Below are positions 1-14,453 of a stretch of 64,000 nt of DNA, piece after piece. Below the pieces are notes generated by a model, which was not told where the DNA came from, did no database searches, and saw only the letters and a list, made by a program, of their open reading frames with translations. Source of the stretch: Plasmodium malariae. Its lineage: Eukaryota > Apicomplexa > Aconoidasida > Haemosporida > Plasmodiidae. The position numbers and the translations under genes are program-made. The stretch spans positions 62,001 to 126,000 of the forward strand of contig NC_041783.1 in NCBI RefSeq assembly GCF_900090045.1, written 5' to 3'. The stretch's first letter is position 1. Every line of letters starts with the position of its first letter.

Positions 1-268
1 ATGTTTTTCTAAAAACCTCTTTTAATGTATAAATATATAGATTAGCCAATTATATATAATTAAAATTAAATATAGTTTAAAACATATATATTTAAATATT
101 AATAGAATCACATTCATAAAATGTTAAGAACACATTTTTTTACTAATACTTATGAAAAAGATCACATATGTGATGATTTCTTTATAAAGCATAAACTATT
201 TTGACTATCCTTTCCAAGTGAATTACCAAATATATTGCAATTATTATAAAAATATTAAAGAAATTTAA

Positions 269-293
269 AATATATATATATATATATATATAT
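269..293. repeat. AT dinucleotide microsatellite
   Basis: A pure run of alternating A and T lies just downstream of the 3' end of the fam-l pseudogene. Such runs are common in this base composition and no function is implied. Confidence 0.7.
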
Positions 294-300
294 TATACTT

Positions 301-1169
301 TTATTCAGATAACAACTTAATTTTTTTATATTTTTCATTATTTTTTAAAAGTCCTAGGAACCACTATTATAATTATAGTAGATAATATAACAATAAATGC
401 ACCAAATGAAAATGTAAGAACATGGGGTACTTCTGTTTTATCCGTTGTATCTGTAAATAATAACTTTGCAAATTTTTCTCCCGCAGTTCCAAGCAGTTCA
501 AATCTTTCTAACATGCAGTGTCCTATTCCCAATATATATAAAAGAAAAAATAGAGCAATTCCAAATCTGTAACTTCTAAACTTTGTTTTTTTTTAAATCT
601 GTATCACGAATTTTTCTATTTTTTTCTTGAACAATCTTATAATCTTTATTATTTACCCATTTTGTTTCAAAATTGAAATATATTTTATGAAATATTCCCT
701 TATTATAATCCATATCTTATGCATGAAATCCCTCCTTATTTAATGATTTATAAGTTTTCTTGCTTTTTCTTATTCCCTCGCTTTTATTATTAGATATATT
801 TTTTTTTTCTCATTCTCTATAATTTGGTATATCTTCTTTTAATGCAACAATATTCTAATTTTTACCTTGTTTATATTCAGCTAATAATATATAGGTTCTT
901 TTACATAAATTTCTACAATGAGTATAGCTCTTATCCGATAATATGATGAACCTATTATATAAAAAAGACATATTTCTTATTTAATAAAATAAATAATTCT
1001 ATTATAAAAAGTAGTATTTATAAAAAAAAAAAAAAAAAGACAGAAAAATATATATGGCAAAAATGTCATTATACGATATTATCATATCAATCATAAAATG
1101 GGATATCCGAGTTCAAAGTATAAGCCCAGCTATTTTAATTAAAAACAGAATTTTGATATTTTGTTCCAT
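301..1169 (-). pseudogene. fam-l family pseudogene (two exons, decayed)
   Basis: Exon 1 (1083-1169) is 29 codons long and starts MEQNIKILFLIKIAGLIL, a hydrophobic signal-like leader. Codon 19 is TGA where the family has Leu-Thr-Trp, and the donor after the last ATG codon reads AT instead of GT. Exon 2 starts near 951 after a TATAATAG acceptor and carries the family landmark as R-T-Y-I-L-L-A-E-Y-K-Q, then an in-frame TAG, further stops and at least two frameshifts. The longest clean piece is 338-532: 64 codons ending in one hydrophobic segment (FIVILSTIIIIVV). After one more shift the tail reads KNNEKYKKIKLLSE with a TAA at 301-303, which is the fam-l type of ending. Intact members are exported two-membrane-segment proteins of unknown role at the red-cell surface. 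The family call is firm; the fam-l subfamily rests on the tail. Confidence 0.8.
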
Positions 1170-1583
1170 GATATAAATCATTGATATTATTAATATTTTC
1201 GATAAAAAAAAAATTAAAAATAATATAATATACTTCCATTGAGGTGCGATAGTATATTTATTAAAAAAAAAAAAAAAAAAATTATTATTTCTTCGTAAAT
1301 ACTTAATAAAATATATATAACTGTAATACATTTTACAATATGTATTGCAAGACAAATATATTTATAAAGGTATTATAAAATTTTTATTTTAATACTATTT
1401 TTAAAAGATATACTTTCTTTAAAATAAAATAATTCAAATTTATTTGTAATAATTCTAAATACGTTATTTAATTTACTAATTTAGTGTACTAATTAGATAA
1501 TATTTTTGTGAATCCTTTTCTGAATAAACGAAGAAAGAATATTTCACTTCCCCTTTCTTGGAAATATTGAGTTTCTATAAAAT

Positions 1584-1602
1584 ATAGAATGTATACAATA
1601 TA
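1584..1602 (-). promoter_or_regulatory. Positionally conserved upstream motif of fam gene (copy 1)
   Basis: Plus-strand text ATAGAATGTATACAATATA lies about 415 bp upstream of the fam-l pseudogene ATG. The same ATAGAAT/GTATA-type word occurs at nearly the same distance upstream of all seven fam genes here. A regulatory role is inference. Confidence 0.35.
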
Positions 1603-2199
1603 TATATATATAATAATATACTGCTCTAAAATTTAAAACATTTAATAATTTTAATTATTTCTTCCTGTTAATAATTCTAATTTTATAAACAACATATTCT
1701 GAAAAAATAATTATTTTTAATAAAATGCCAATTATTGTAACGGTATAATAAAAGTAATAATAAAAGAAAAAAATAGAATTCTGTATTATAATAATTATAA
1801 GTAATTCTTTAGTTACTCCTTCAGTATATTCACACTTTTGTATTCTATAATATAATTAAAAAATCTTATTTATATGCTTCTACGTAATATATGAATATAT
1901 ACATATTTTATAATCACACATGTATTAATATTTTTATTTTTCTATCATAACTTTTTAAAAATATAATTTTAATTTAAATTTAATTTATGCCATTATTTAA
2001 AAATAAAAAAATGTTTTTTCACATATTTAGTTATTAAATTTTTTTTAGCTAATTGTGTGTACTTATAAGAAATATTAATAATGAAAAAAAAAATCCCTGC
2101 GAAAATACAAATGTTCAAATATAAATATGATACCTATAAAAAATATATAACTAAATACATAAGTGTACAATATGTAAAATTTATCAGCGACGTTAAGAA

Positions 2200-2950
2200 A
2201 TCTTCTCAAAGTCAATAAATCCATTTTCCTATAAAAACTTCACTCGAGCAGTCATACACATGATAAAAAGCACATTCGTTACATACCTTAGTATGAATTT
2301 ATCTAATATTTTACAATAATTACATTAAATGTTATTGTATTATTTTTCATATTTTTTCTTACTCTCAAAGTATTAATTATTCCAATTAATAAAGATAATT
2401 CTCTTCTACATTCACATTAATCATTTACAAGAAGTTACTGCTTTAATGGTGTCGTATTTATAAATATGTATTTTTTTAAATACAATTTTACACCCTTTTT
2501 AAAATAATGATGTCTTCAATAAAAAAAAAAATTGAAATATATGGATGAACAAAGTAGTCATTTAACTAGTCATTGTTCTGTAAATGATCATACACATTTA
2601 TATGACAATACATGCTATATAGCATATAGCATTTTGTATAATTCTAATTTGTAATTATTAAATAATTATAACCTTTGTTCTCATAAAATAAATTTAGAAC
2701 AAGTTAATTGAAGTGTTTTTTAAAAAAATTAGAAAAAAAAGTTATATTAATTTTTTTTATTAATAATAATACTAGAAATGTAATTATATGTGAGTATTAT
2801 TCTAATTGAACTATAGGGAGTCATATATAAAGTCTGCTGAAAATCTTTTGACAAAGTAGAGAAAAAAAAAAAAATTCAATTAAAAGACAAATACTTTATT
2901 TATAATTATAAGTTGTTAATTAAAAACAAATAATGTTAAAAAATCCTTAA
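2200..2950 (+). repeat. Diverged repeat block R1, copy a
   Basis: This block is colinear with 35750-36450. Clear matches include the CAATAATTACATTAA stretch near 2310 (35797), the ACAAGAAGTTACTGCTTTAAT stretch near 2428 (AACAAGAAATTACTGTTTTAAT near 35906) and the AGACAAATACTTTAT stretch near 2885 (AGACAAATATTTTAT near 36361). It contains no open frame. It lies about 3.9 kb upstream of PIR pseudogene 1. Confidence 0.55.
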
Positions 2951-4649
2951 TTTTAGTATGGTATCCAATATACATATCATTGTTCAACACATATATGTTT
3001 TGAAGAAGTGATGATTCTTATGAATAACTTATCCATATTACATGTAAAAATGGAGATATAACAGAAAGGTCGACTTGTTAATTGAATAAATCATGCGTTA
3101 AATGGATCCTCAATTGATAGATAAATTTATCATTAAATAAACAAAATATTAGTAATAATAAGAATTAGTTATAATTTAATGTATAATTAAACATAATTAA
3201 TCACATTTGTACTGTTATATTTAAAGAACTAGAAATGTAATAATTTATGGAAATCATATTTTGAAATATTAGCGTTAAAATTATAGAATGTGTTATTATA
3301 TGAATTATACAGTGAACACTTATAAATAATTCAATACAATTAAATGATAATATTTAAAAACTATCAAAATCATAACACGTTATACGTTAAGAAAATATAT
3401 ATAAATATAATATACTGTATTATTACTGAAATTATATATATTGAAAAATATATTGTGTATCATTATTTGACTATAAATTTATGAGTATAACTGAAAGAAT
3501 ATATGTAAAATTAACAAATATTTATCATAAAATATATTTAATTATTATAAAACTAATGCACATTTTTTTTAAGCCTCCTAGTAATATTAGAATATACTTA
3601 TAATTATAAAATATACTATAAAATTATATGAACTCTAATTTTATATATGTAATTAACTTTTTATACAAATATATATTATAATAACACGATTGAGGATTTA
3701 TACACAATAAATAAGGGAGAATTATAATTTTATTTAAACAAATATTTTTTCTTAAATGTATTTTCAATTTTACGCTCTAGCACTTTTCATATATGTAACA
3801 TATTTATTAACTAATAATATGTTAATAATTTTCGCACATATTATAACTCTTTTAATATTAAATATTATATTTTATTTAAAACATTATTTAATATAATCGT
3901 AATAATATGGAAAAAACTTCAATAATTCATATGAATAGTTATATATTTCGAAATACTTTTTAATTAAGTCTGAAGTATATACAGTATTATAAAACAATAA
4001 TATTTACATATTATTATAAAAAATGAAAAATACGTGAACAACAAAAAAATATACATCTATATATTTTTTAAAATTATTAAAAAAAAATAAATAAATTAAG
4101 TTATATTCTTTATATATATCTAATGAAATATAATTAATCCCCTAAATATAAAAATAATTTTCTTTTTATCAACATATTCATATTTATATATAAGTGAATA
4201 AATTAATAAAACAGAGTAATATATTTCTTTTTATAAACTTAATAAATTTATAATCAAGAATTTAACTTGTTTATTATCATTAATTGATATAGCATAAATA
4301 TTAATAAATAAAAAATATGTTTAAACTGCTTAAAGAAATATAAATGAATTATAGTATATACATGAACCATGAAAAAAATTAATATAATTTTAATACTATA
4401 CTGAAAAACAATACACATTTTTTATCTAAAGATTCGTTATTTCAAATAATGGAGACTCATTTGTTTTAATTTATAATTATCATTTTGTTAAATGTACTTA
4501 TTTCAGTGGAACTATTCTTCTATCGTGTTATAGGTATTTTCACATTATATAATATAAAACAAGTAAAACAGTATTTTAAGGTATTATTAACGTGATAATT
4601 AATTATTTTTATTTAATTATTCATTACATTTTATACATAAATTAATCTT

Positions 4650-6050
4650 TTAAGTCTTCTTTTCTTTTTTTTTTTTAATTCATTTCTTAGCATTTTTTAA
4701 ATATATTTAATTATACGTAAAATATATTAATAGATTCGAAATATAATAATTTATGATTATTTATTATACTTATATATATATACATATGTATGTATATTTC
4801 ATATTACAAAAATATTATATATATTAATAACGGTAAAAAATTCATTATTATTTTTTAAATATCTCGAAATAAATGTTATTTTATGATAAAATTATATGAC
4901 ATATATTAAACATAAAGAGCATATCGGTTAAATATACAAAACTGAAAAATATCATGATATAAATTTTGCAATTATTTTATTATATATGGAAAGTAAAACA
5001 TGAATCATTAACATGATTTCTAATAGCATGTATGTTATATAGATCATGGTACAAAATTTTAGTTCATATATAAAATTATATATATACTATGTTACAAGTA
5101 CAACATTTCAACAATATATTTTGTTAAGACATTCAGGAAAATTATTAAAAAAAAATTTTATACCTAATATATAATTATAATAAATTTATACCATAATATT
5201 ATCTAATTTTTTTTATACGTTTATATTTCCAACGTAAATTTGTATATTATACTAATCAAAATATGATAAAGAAGAAAGTAAAACATTAACTTCCGTATGT
5301 AATGGAATGTAGAGAATAAAAAGCTTACTTTTTTTAATAAACTAAATAATCTATGTATCGAATAATATATTTACAATAAAAACTAATTTTTTGAGGAAGT
5401 TAATTTTTAATTTAACAGAATACATATTGTCATATATTATATTTAACGTCTAGTTAAATTCCTTCATTTATTTAAATTTTAACATCAATAATAATAAATT
5501 GAATTTCTTATAGGGTACTTATATTATTATTTTTCATAATAAGAATTAGTTGAAATAATATGAAATGTACTATTTTAACCTTTAAAACAAATAATTGTTT
5601 TTAAAAGATTTTTTTTTTATTATATTTAATAAAGTAATATTTATTTATGTATAGCATTATAAAAGATTTTAAAGGGTTCATAAATATATATCCCAATGTA
5701 ACGTGGAGTTTATATGAGAATGTACAAAAAGAGATTTATTTTTCTCTACAACATATTAGTACAATTATATTATTATCATAGGAATATAAATAATTGTAAA
5801 GAGTATATAACACTATAAACTTTTTTAATAAGAATTAAGTTATACTCTTTTAAAAATTATATTATTTACAATAAAAATTGTTTATTTTACACTGTAGAAA
5901 ATATAATATCTCATTATAATATTAAGAAAAAATTAAATAGGTCATTTTGATAAGAAACCTTTTTTTTTTAAATCCATATATGATAAATTACATATCAATA
6001 TATTATGTATAATTCTTTTACTTATATAAATGTTAAATTGACAAAAATTT
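4650..6050 (+). repeat. PIR 5' flank block, copy a
   Basis: This flank is colinear with about 61630-63020, which precedes the other plus-strand PIR pseudogene. Anchors with matched spacing to the two start codons: TTAACTTCCGTATGTAATGG near 5286 against TTAACTTCCATATGTAATAG near 62250; AACTAATTTTTT near 5381 against 62344; a TATATTATGTAT/ACTTATATAAA pair near 6000-6025 against 62979-63007. Conservation of non-coding DNA over this length points to a duplicated promoter and 5' untranslated unit. Confidence 0.6.
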
Positions 6051-6086
6051 TGTTTTCGTTCTTTAATTAATGTATTTTAAAATATA

Positions 6087-7254
6087 ATGGCATCCGATAG
6101 TAAAGGAAATACCACCCTCTTTATCTTTTATTTATAATTATTATATATGTCATATTATTACAAGAATTCCTCTATCTAAAAATGAAATAAAAATTCTTTT
6201 TGTCTATGGATGATTTTTTATATTTATATATTAAAAAGTTTTTATTAATTTTTAGGATAATTTTGTGAAATTATTTCTTAAATATAAAAAAATATTTGAT
6301 GGCACTACCTCAGTTTCTATAGGAATTGAGTCTACAGTTTGTTCTATGATTTACAAGGAAACTTTAAAAAAAAAAGCATGATCCGACATTTGTTTTTCCA
6401 TGTCAAAATTTGTTTTCGTACTTAAGTAATATAAATATATATATTTTATCTGATGGACGAAAACCATGTAAATATTTGAACTATCTTTTAAATTACTATC
6501 ACGAATCTACTAAATTTATTAAAAAAAAAGATAGCTGATTTAAAGGATATAAAACTCTTTTCTCTAAAAAAATTAATCATATATGTGAGCAATATATAAA
6601 AATAATTCATACAGAAACGTTAAAAGAAATTCGAAATCTGTACAATTTATATAAGGATTTTGATAAATTTATTGATCGAGACAACGTATATAAAGGTCAT
6701 AATTGTGAAAGTGCTCAATGATGTTATGATTTTTATATTAAACATTGCAAGTTATGTGAAGCAAATAAGAGTAACGAATTTTGTGAGCAGTTACATAATT
6801 TTAAGAAGATATATGATAAAAAAATGAACAAGGTAAATGCTTGTTCTTATGTACCAAAAATTTTAGAACCTAACTATAATTATGTATTTGTTTCCAGTTT
6901 AATAATAGCTTTCGTATTACTAACAATTTCCACTTCATTCATTTTATTTAAGGTTAATAAGAATTATACAAAGTAGTGAGAATATACTATAATTTTTATA
7001 ATTCATTTTCATATAAAAATAATAATTTTGATTATATATAAATATATATATTTTTTTATTTTTTATTTTCTTCCGTATATTTTACTACAATGAAATCGTG
7101 GTTAGGCAGACATTTACAAAGGAAAAAAATAAAAGAACACAACAAAATTGAAAAAGTAGTAAGGGAATCGTTACAAGACATACATAAAGACATAAATAGA
7201 AATTATGAAGGAACTTTCTATAATATAGGTTATCATTCACTAGCAGATGATTGA
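6087..7254 (+). pseudogene. PIR (mir) variant antigen pseudogene 1
   Basis: PIR proteins are multigene variant antigens of the infected red cell. Exon 1 probably starts at ATG 6087 (M-A-S-D). Exon 2 begins at 6256 after TTTTTAG and ends at 6952. It keeps PIR landmarks in several frames: a K-Y-K-K start, C-K-Y-L-N-Y near 6475, a C-D-F-Y-I-K-H-C-K-like cysteine stretch near 6730, then Y-V-P-K-I-L-E-P and one membrane segment (SLIIAFVLLTISTSFILF). The donor is AAG|GTTAAT. Exon 3 (7081-7254, reading F-T-T-M-K-S-W-L, then basic R-K-K, and ending N-I-G-Y-H-S-L-A-D-D) is open, but the acceptor just before it reads AT rather than AG. Stops at GAT-AGC-TGA and CAA-TGA and shifts in the first 150 codons disable it. 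It aligns end to end with the pseudogene at 63062, with which it shares its upstream flank. Confidence 0.85.
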
Positions 7255-9928
7255 AACAAAAATATATATTATAATATTTGTATTAGAATATCAAATGCTC
7301 ACTGATATAAAAGTCACATAAAAGTAAGAATTTTATTAATTCGTAAGGTAAACTAAAATTGAAGATATGAATACTCACTTAAAAAAATTACAGAAATAAT
7401 GATAAAAAAATTATACAAAGAAAAGGCTAACATAAATACAACACCACTGTAAGATCTAACAGAAGAAAAATCTATTTGCATATTAAATATTCTTTAGTAT
7501 TCAAAAAGAACAGAGTTTAAACCTATATATATAGAACAAGATTACAGAGTACATATTTATTTTTTTACACAACAATATAAAGTAACACTTATTAAATAAG
7601 TATTAAAAAAGAGGGGGGAAAAAAGAAACAAACAAACGTTTTAAAAACTCCTATAATATTACTTTATAAATAAAACGAAAAATTCTTAAAATAAACACTT
7701 TAATCAAAAACTAAAAAGAATACATATTTTTGATTTATAACTATATTTTAAACTTTTATTATTATTTCTCCTCTTATAATTAAATATAATTAAAAATTTA
7801 ATTTATTATACAACAATTTTTACATTGTCATCTTCAAATTATATAAATTATATGTGTCAATGTAGTAAGGATATTTATAAATGAAGAAAAATGAGGAAAA
7901 TAATTCTATTGCAAGCATTTAAATGGGAATAATTCTATCATTGAGTTAATAATTAATAAATATGTTCTTATGAAGTACTATTATTAATTATGTTTTTCCG
8001 CATTAATACTATTTTATACGTATAACCGTCAAGATGGATAAACAAGTGAATATATGTAAATAAGGAGCATATATAAAATTACATTATAATTTAAAAATTT
8101 TCCCTAAATAGAAATAATAATACTAACAAATTGTATTTATATTTTTTTATTTCATTTTTTTATATATTATAGTAAAACTAAAAATAGTACAAATATTCCC
8201 ATAAATATAATGTCAAGTAACACAGTAATATTCAAATAATTAGAAAAGATTAAAGGTAATTTTTCTCTTTAGAATTCTTATTTAATTCCATTTCTATACT
8301 CACCATGGAATTAATTATATATACATTCAAATACAAATGAAATCTTTTGAAGTATGGTCTCCTATTTTTCATTTTGTAAAATTTCCGGGTGTCTCTCTAA
8401 TTTGTGAATTATAAATTTAAGAATATTGATTTATTTTAATTATTACACACAATTACATATTCCAATGGATTTTTAAATATATCTAAATTTTAGTTATTAA
8501 TTTACATATGAGATGTTTTTTATTATGCTTAACATCATATTCCAAATAGTAAAACACTAAAAATATATTATGGAAATTATTCCATATTATTAAAACATTG
8601 GCATGTTCATATAAAAAGGATAAACGGAAATTTTTTTAGTATGAAGTGGTGCTGAATTATATGCTTCATAATTATTTATAGTAATGATAAATTTATATAT
8701 AAAAAAATACTTAAAATATGATTCATAGTTTTGAAAAATATAAAGGCACTACTTAATTTTTTATACTATTTTAATTTTTGTTTTTACTTTTATTGTATTA
8801 TTTATATATAAATATATATGTTTATATTTATTATACTTTGAAAGCTCTACTACATAAATAAATACAAGGTATTAAGTTAAAAATACATAAAAAAAAAGCT
8901 AGAATAAATTTTCTATTATTATATATGTTTTATACCATTAAAAGTGATTATATACAACCATAAACGTCCATAGTATGTTTATCTAGAATTTGCTATGTAA
9001 AATACAACTAATTCTGTAACAAACAATAATTTTTATATATAATATTTTACAATAAAATATAAATATATATATATATGTATACGGTTAAAGCATAATTATT
9101 TCTTATATATTATATACATAAAATTAACTATTTTAAGAACATATTTTAATATTTAAATCAACAAAAATGTTGAAATAGAGTATATATATATATTATATAT
9201 ATAATATATCATTATAATGTATAATTAATTAATATTTTTAAAATTAAATTAAAAATACATTGTAAATAAATAAAATATTAAATGTACTTGAAGAGAATTT
9301 AGTTACAATAATTTATAATACTCAAAAATAATAAACTATAATTAATTTTTAAATACTTCGATTTATCATTATATTTATTTATTTTAATATTCAACATATT
9401 AAAAATTTAAAATATATTTTAAAGTAAATACATTTTATAATTCATTTATTATGAAACCATCAATTATAAAAATTAATTAAAATTAATTTCTACAAAAAAA
9501 AGAAACAACACTCTTTTTTTTTTTTTATTAAACACAGAAAAACACGTTTGCAATAAATTTAAAGGAAATAATACATTTTTTATAATTAGGTAACGATATA
9601 ATAGTTTTGAATTGTAAAGTAAATGAAATGAAAAAGAGTTATATGCAGTTATTAAGATTAGCGAAATGAAATTTCTTAATAATTTGACGAAACCATAGTA
9701 AGTTCTCATTTAATGATAATTTTACAGAACAAACATATATTTCATGACAGATGTATAATATTCACATATATTTATTATTCCAAAAAATATAATACAAGCA
9801 ACAAATTTAAATACAAAATTTAAAAATAAAACAGTAAAACTAAGGAATAACAATACATATTTCTATAACTTACATCAAAATAGTTATTTATATATATCTG
9901 TTTTTTTGATATTAAGTACATGGGTATT
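7255..9928. other. Intergenic DNA between convergent pseudogenes
   Basis: This holds the 3' flanks of PIR pseudogene 1 and of the exported-protein pseudogene. The region 7330-7620 is purine-rich on the plus strand and could be old coding or 3' untranslated sequence, but no frame is convincing. No repeat or RNA gene is recognised. Confidence 0.6.
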
Positions 9929-10868
9929 TCATATGTATCTATTATTTTTAATTGTATCACATATCTTCTTATTCCACATTAAATATTTTTTTTTAGCGGA
10001 GGAATTAACATTATTATAATAAATTTCAGTTCTATTTTTCTTTTTAGTATTAAATTTTTCAATTTTTTTTAAAGCATAATCAATACCTAATACTACTAAA
10101 ACTCCCACAAAAAATAAAACTGCTGAAATCACCGGTGGTACTGCATCAAGTTTTACCCCTATGCTAGCTAAATCTGTACAGTTTCCAATTATTAGTTTCT
10201 TAACAAGAACATATACTGAAAGAAGTACTAATCCCAACAATTAGATTACAAATTATAGATTAAATTTTGAATATACCTTTATATGCGTCATTCTATTTTC
10301 AGTGTTTTTATTAATTTTCATTTTATTCTGAATTTTACCTATAGAATCTAATACGCTTAATATTTTTTTTTCAAGAAATGCATCAATACTATTACATAAA
10401 GAAGGTTTTTTTTTTCTTATCTAATTTATTCCTTTACTCTGATTTCAATAAAATTTCTTTTATTATTTTTCTTCGTGATTTAGGTCCTTTAGATTTTTTA
10501 GACACAACTTTCTTTTCATTTATTAATTTAGTGTCACCAGAGTCATATAATGTATGTCGAGTGAATATATATCCAATGAACACTCTGATAATAATCTTTT
10601 AGTTATTAAATATATATAGCCATTTATTTTATAACTCTTATCCATAGATTTACCACACTTACACTAGAAAAAAGAACATACATATTTATTATTTGTAGGT
10701 ATATATAATTTTATACTAGGAAAATATAATTTTTAAAAATAAAACGTGAAACAAAAAAAAATAAGACATATTATTCTAATGCCATATTATTGTTACAATT
10801 TCACGGCCACATTAAGTGGTAAATGAAAATATTTTAATAAGAAAAAGGGGTTTAAATTTTTCTTTCAT
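9929..10868 (-). pseudogene. PEXEL exported-protein pseudogene
   Basis: Exon 1 (10797-10868) encodes a hydrophobic leader, MKEKFKPLFLIKIFSFTT, then a TAA, with a GTAACA donor. Exon 2 starts at 10663 after TTTTTTCTAG. Its first 27 codons are open and end in R-L-L-S-E, a perfect RxLxE export motif, with the arginine at exon-2 codon 23. Downstream the frame shifts within the TATATGACT stretch, a TAA follows L-L-K-S-E, and a second shift restores SIDAFLEKKILSVLDSI, typical of Plasmodium exported proteins (F-x-K-K-x-L...I-x-K-I-x-N). After two more stops the last part (9929-10240) is open for 103 codons, with hydrophobic segments around LGLVLLSVYVLVKKLI and VISAVLFFVGVLVVLGI and a basic tail. An intact product would be exported into the red cell and membrane-inserted; its function is unknown. 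Confidence 0.75.
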
Positions 10869-13800
10869 TGTAAAGTTATTTAAGCCTATTATACATAAAA
10901 TAATAAAAATATTAACTATATTTTAAATCAAGAAAATAATAAAACAAACATATTATATTATTTTCGATTTTTGCACTTTATTTTAAAAGTAATACTTTGA
11001 GCTTATATAATTATGACTCGTATTAAATTTTACAAATTAAGAATAGCATAAATATTAATATAGTATAATTTATATATATAGTTTATTATATTAAAAAAAA
11101 AGTAATAAAATAAAGTAATATTAAATTGAAAGACATTACGTAAGCTAAAAATAAATAAAAAATTATTTATTCAGTTATAATTTTTTTTTATTTATTTAAA
11201 TGAATATATATAATGTATAAAATGTAAAGTTATGTACATTTAGCAGCTAATCATGAACTTTTACATTGTTTCCAAGTAAAAATTTTAATTTGATATGTTT
11301 GTTTTTTAGGGTACCCTTCTGTAGTTAAATAGTATTAGTTATTGTGGCAGTAAAAATAATAGAATAAATATATTAAGTTAGGTAAAACATTTTTAATTAT
11401 ATAAAATATAGGTTATTACCAATCTATAAATAAATATATTATTATATAAACTTTTAAATATTAACAATATAATGATTAATCTTAAAAAGAATTTCTTAAG
11501 TGTTCTATATTTTTAAATCTACAATAATAATAAAGGCAATAGTTTTGTGTAATGTTTTTATATTATTATAATTTATATATAAATTAAATATAATTTATTT
11601 TCATTTAATGGCATTTATAATAAATTATAAATTCCATATTTTATTTTTTCCTATTAAAAAGACAAATTAACATATATTTGGAAAATCCTAATATATTAAA
11701 AAAAAAAGTAAAAATATATTTAGTATACAAAAACGCATGCAATTCAGTATATTCGAAAATATTTATAGTAATATAATATAACAAAATAAATATAAATTTA
11801 AGTTATAAAAAAGGATAATAAAAGAAATGTAGCAGTACAAAAAATTTACTAAATTTTCTAATAAAACCTTTTTTTTAAATTCCAATTATAGTTTTTTTTT
11901 TAAATACATACTATTACAGAGATATTCTGAAGAGAATTCATAAACAGTTAATATTTTAATATTATATAATAATTTCTTATAACAAAAAATTTATTTTATA
12001 TTCTATTATTATAACTCTCAAATTATAAAACAACGCATAATAATTATAAATTTATTGTAGTTAAAAAAATTTAATTATATTTGTAAAAAAAAAATATTTC
12101 ATTTAAAATAATTTTTTTGAAATAAGTGATATTTAAAATATTATCATAATTATATTTTTAAGTACATTATCTGTACGTATTCTGTAACATCCATAATAAT
12201 ACTTGTTTATTATGCCTTAAAAGAGTTTTTTTTATATAGACATACAATTTAATGATTTAAAAAATATTTTCCAAATAAAAAAGGGATTAACCATATAAAT
12301 TGGTAGAAAAACATTTTATAAGTTATATTATGAAATAAATTACTATAACATAAAGACCCAATTTAATAATAATAGTTTAATTCACATTCTCATGAATTCC
12401 TGGGAATGTGTATATTTGTTAAACGTTTTATCATTTACCTATATATTTAATAGAAATATTTACTGATTTATTTGTTTAACTATATCAAAAATAAAAACAG
12501 AAATCATTTTTTATCATTAATTTATTTTATCATAAATACTTAAATATATTTATATAAATTATAATTAAATCAATAATGCGTATATATACTAATAAAATGA
12601 TATATATAATAACATTTTTATCCATTGGAAAATATAGTAGCACAAAAAATAATACACATCTACAAAATGATTCTACTAAAAATTAAATAGCACATATAAA
12701 TATTTAATATCTCATAGTAATAACCTAAAACCTAAACCTTGAAATACATAATTTTTGTTTGAATAAATGAATAAGACATAAATGTATAATGTTACTAAAT
12801 ATATATTTATTAACTCATTTTGAATTCTCCTAACTATAATATCAAATATAATAAACATTTTTTTTTGAATATGTTTTTTATAATAATTGATTATTTTTCT
12901 CATAATTTATATTGTTATTAATGTTATATAATTATAAAGTATATAACGTTTTTTATACCATTATATTGTTTAAGAATAAACAAGAGTATACCACATATAT
13001 TTTCACATAAAATTTTATTTTTCTATTGTTTTATTAATTCATCGTTTTACATTGTTATTTCCTAAAGATCTATGACTTCTTGGTAACTATGGTATTACTA
13101 CTAATTCAGTCATAAACATATATCACCACAGACAAATACATTTTAATTAATTACGAAAATGATTGAAATTTCTATATTCATCTAATGCTTTCTACATAAA
13201 TTTTTTTTTTTTATTTTACTATAGTACTTCATTAATGTTATTTTTTCGTAATTAATATACTATATTGAAAATATATTTAACACATTCATATAATATATAT
13301 GTTTACTTACATTTAATTAATATAATATTAACAAAAAAAATTATATAAGATGTAATTAATTCATGTTCACATTAATAATTGTATAATTCAGTAAATATAC
13401 AGGACAAATGTAGAACGAACATAATTAAATGAATAAATTCTATTTTTTAAAAATTAGTTTCCTTATACATAAATATTAGTAAAAGAGAACATAAAAAAAC
13501 AATAAAAGAAAATCAAATATGATATTATATACTGCATATATATTATCTAAACTAATATTAACTAGAATTAGTAAAGTATAAATATATGTAATGTACAATG
13601 ATAATATTAATAACTTATAGAATAATAAAATTATAAAAATAAAAAAAAAATTATCTTTTATCTACTATTTAAAATTTCATGAATGTAGCGTACATTTTTG
13701 TATCTTACATTATATTTTTGTTATTAATTATATTATTTCATAATTACGAAAAGATAGTAAGTCATAATACAGAAACGGTAATTATCATATAATCTAATAT

Positions 13801-14453
13801 AAGAAGTTTCAGTGCTTTCCTTTTTTAACGTATATTCCTAGATGTTATGAAACGAATTTATATTTTAAATAAAATAAAATGTATAACAGTCATTATACAT
13901 CTAATTCACTTTTTCTTTATATATTAACAAAACTATAACAAAACAAATTATAACATAACAATATAACTACATTCATTCTCTTGGTATCTTCGCACGAAAA
14001 ACAGGATATATTTATTTATAATTTAAAACAAAAAATATATTTCTTTAATTATATCAACAAATAATCATCTAAGACAGAAACCTATTAAAAACAAGAATAA
14101 TCTTTACAGATACAAATATAAATTAATGAAAAATTGTAACTAATTTATATGAATTGATCCTTCGTATATCAATATTAACTTAAAAAAATATATATTTCAT
14201 GAAAATCGGGAAATATTCCCAAATATTTATGTCAACCATAATATTGTGTTAATTTGATATACTATATTAAAATAAAAATTGAAAACATTGTAATATTCAA
14301 ATTTACAAAATATTAAATATTTCTATTTTGACATTTACGAACCAAAAAATTCACGCAAATACAAGTGGATATATGAAACCTAAACAATTATATAATTATT
14401 TTTTACGTGTGTATTTTATTAAGTAATTTAGAGAACTTCATTGCTATAAAAGA
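10869..14453. other. Intergenic DNA with a telomere-like word
   Basis: This is the 5' flank of the exported-protein pseudogene followed by the 3' flank of the intact fam gene. At 12722-12740 the text AACCTAAAACCTAAACCTT resembles two degenerate copies of the Plasmodium telomere unit CCCTAAA. I see no genes. Confidence 0.6.

Larger units (their letters stand above)
1170..6086. other. Intergenic DNA holding the 5' flanks of two divergent pseudogenes
   Basis: I see no coding sequence here. The left part is the 5' flank of the minus-strand fam-l pseudogene and the right part is the long 5' flank of PIR pseudogene 1. Two stretches have relatives elsewhere in the window: 2200-2950 resembles 35750-36450, and about 4650-6050 resembles about 61630-63020. 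The rest is AT-rich sequence with A and T runs. Confidence 0.7.

Noticed and set aside
12712..12903. 63-codon minus-strand frame across the telomere-like word
   Set aside because: No family features; composition as expected for random AT-rich sequence.
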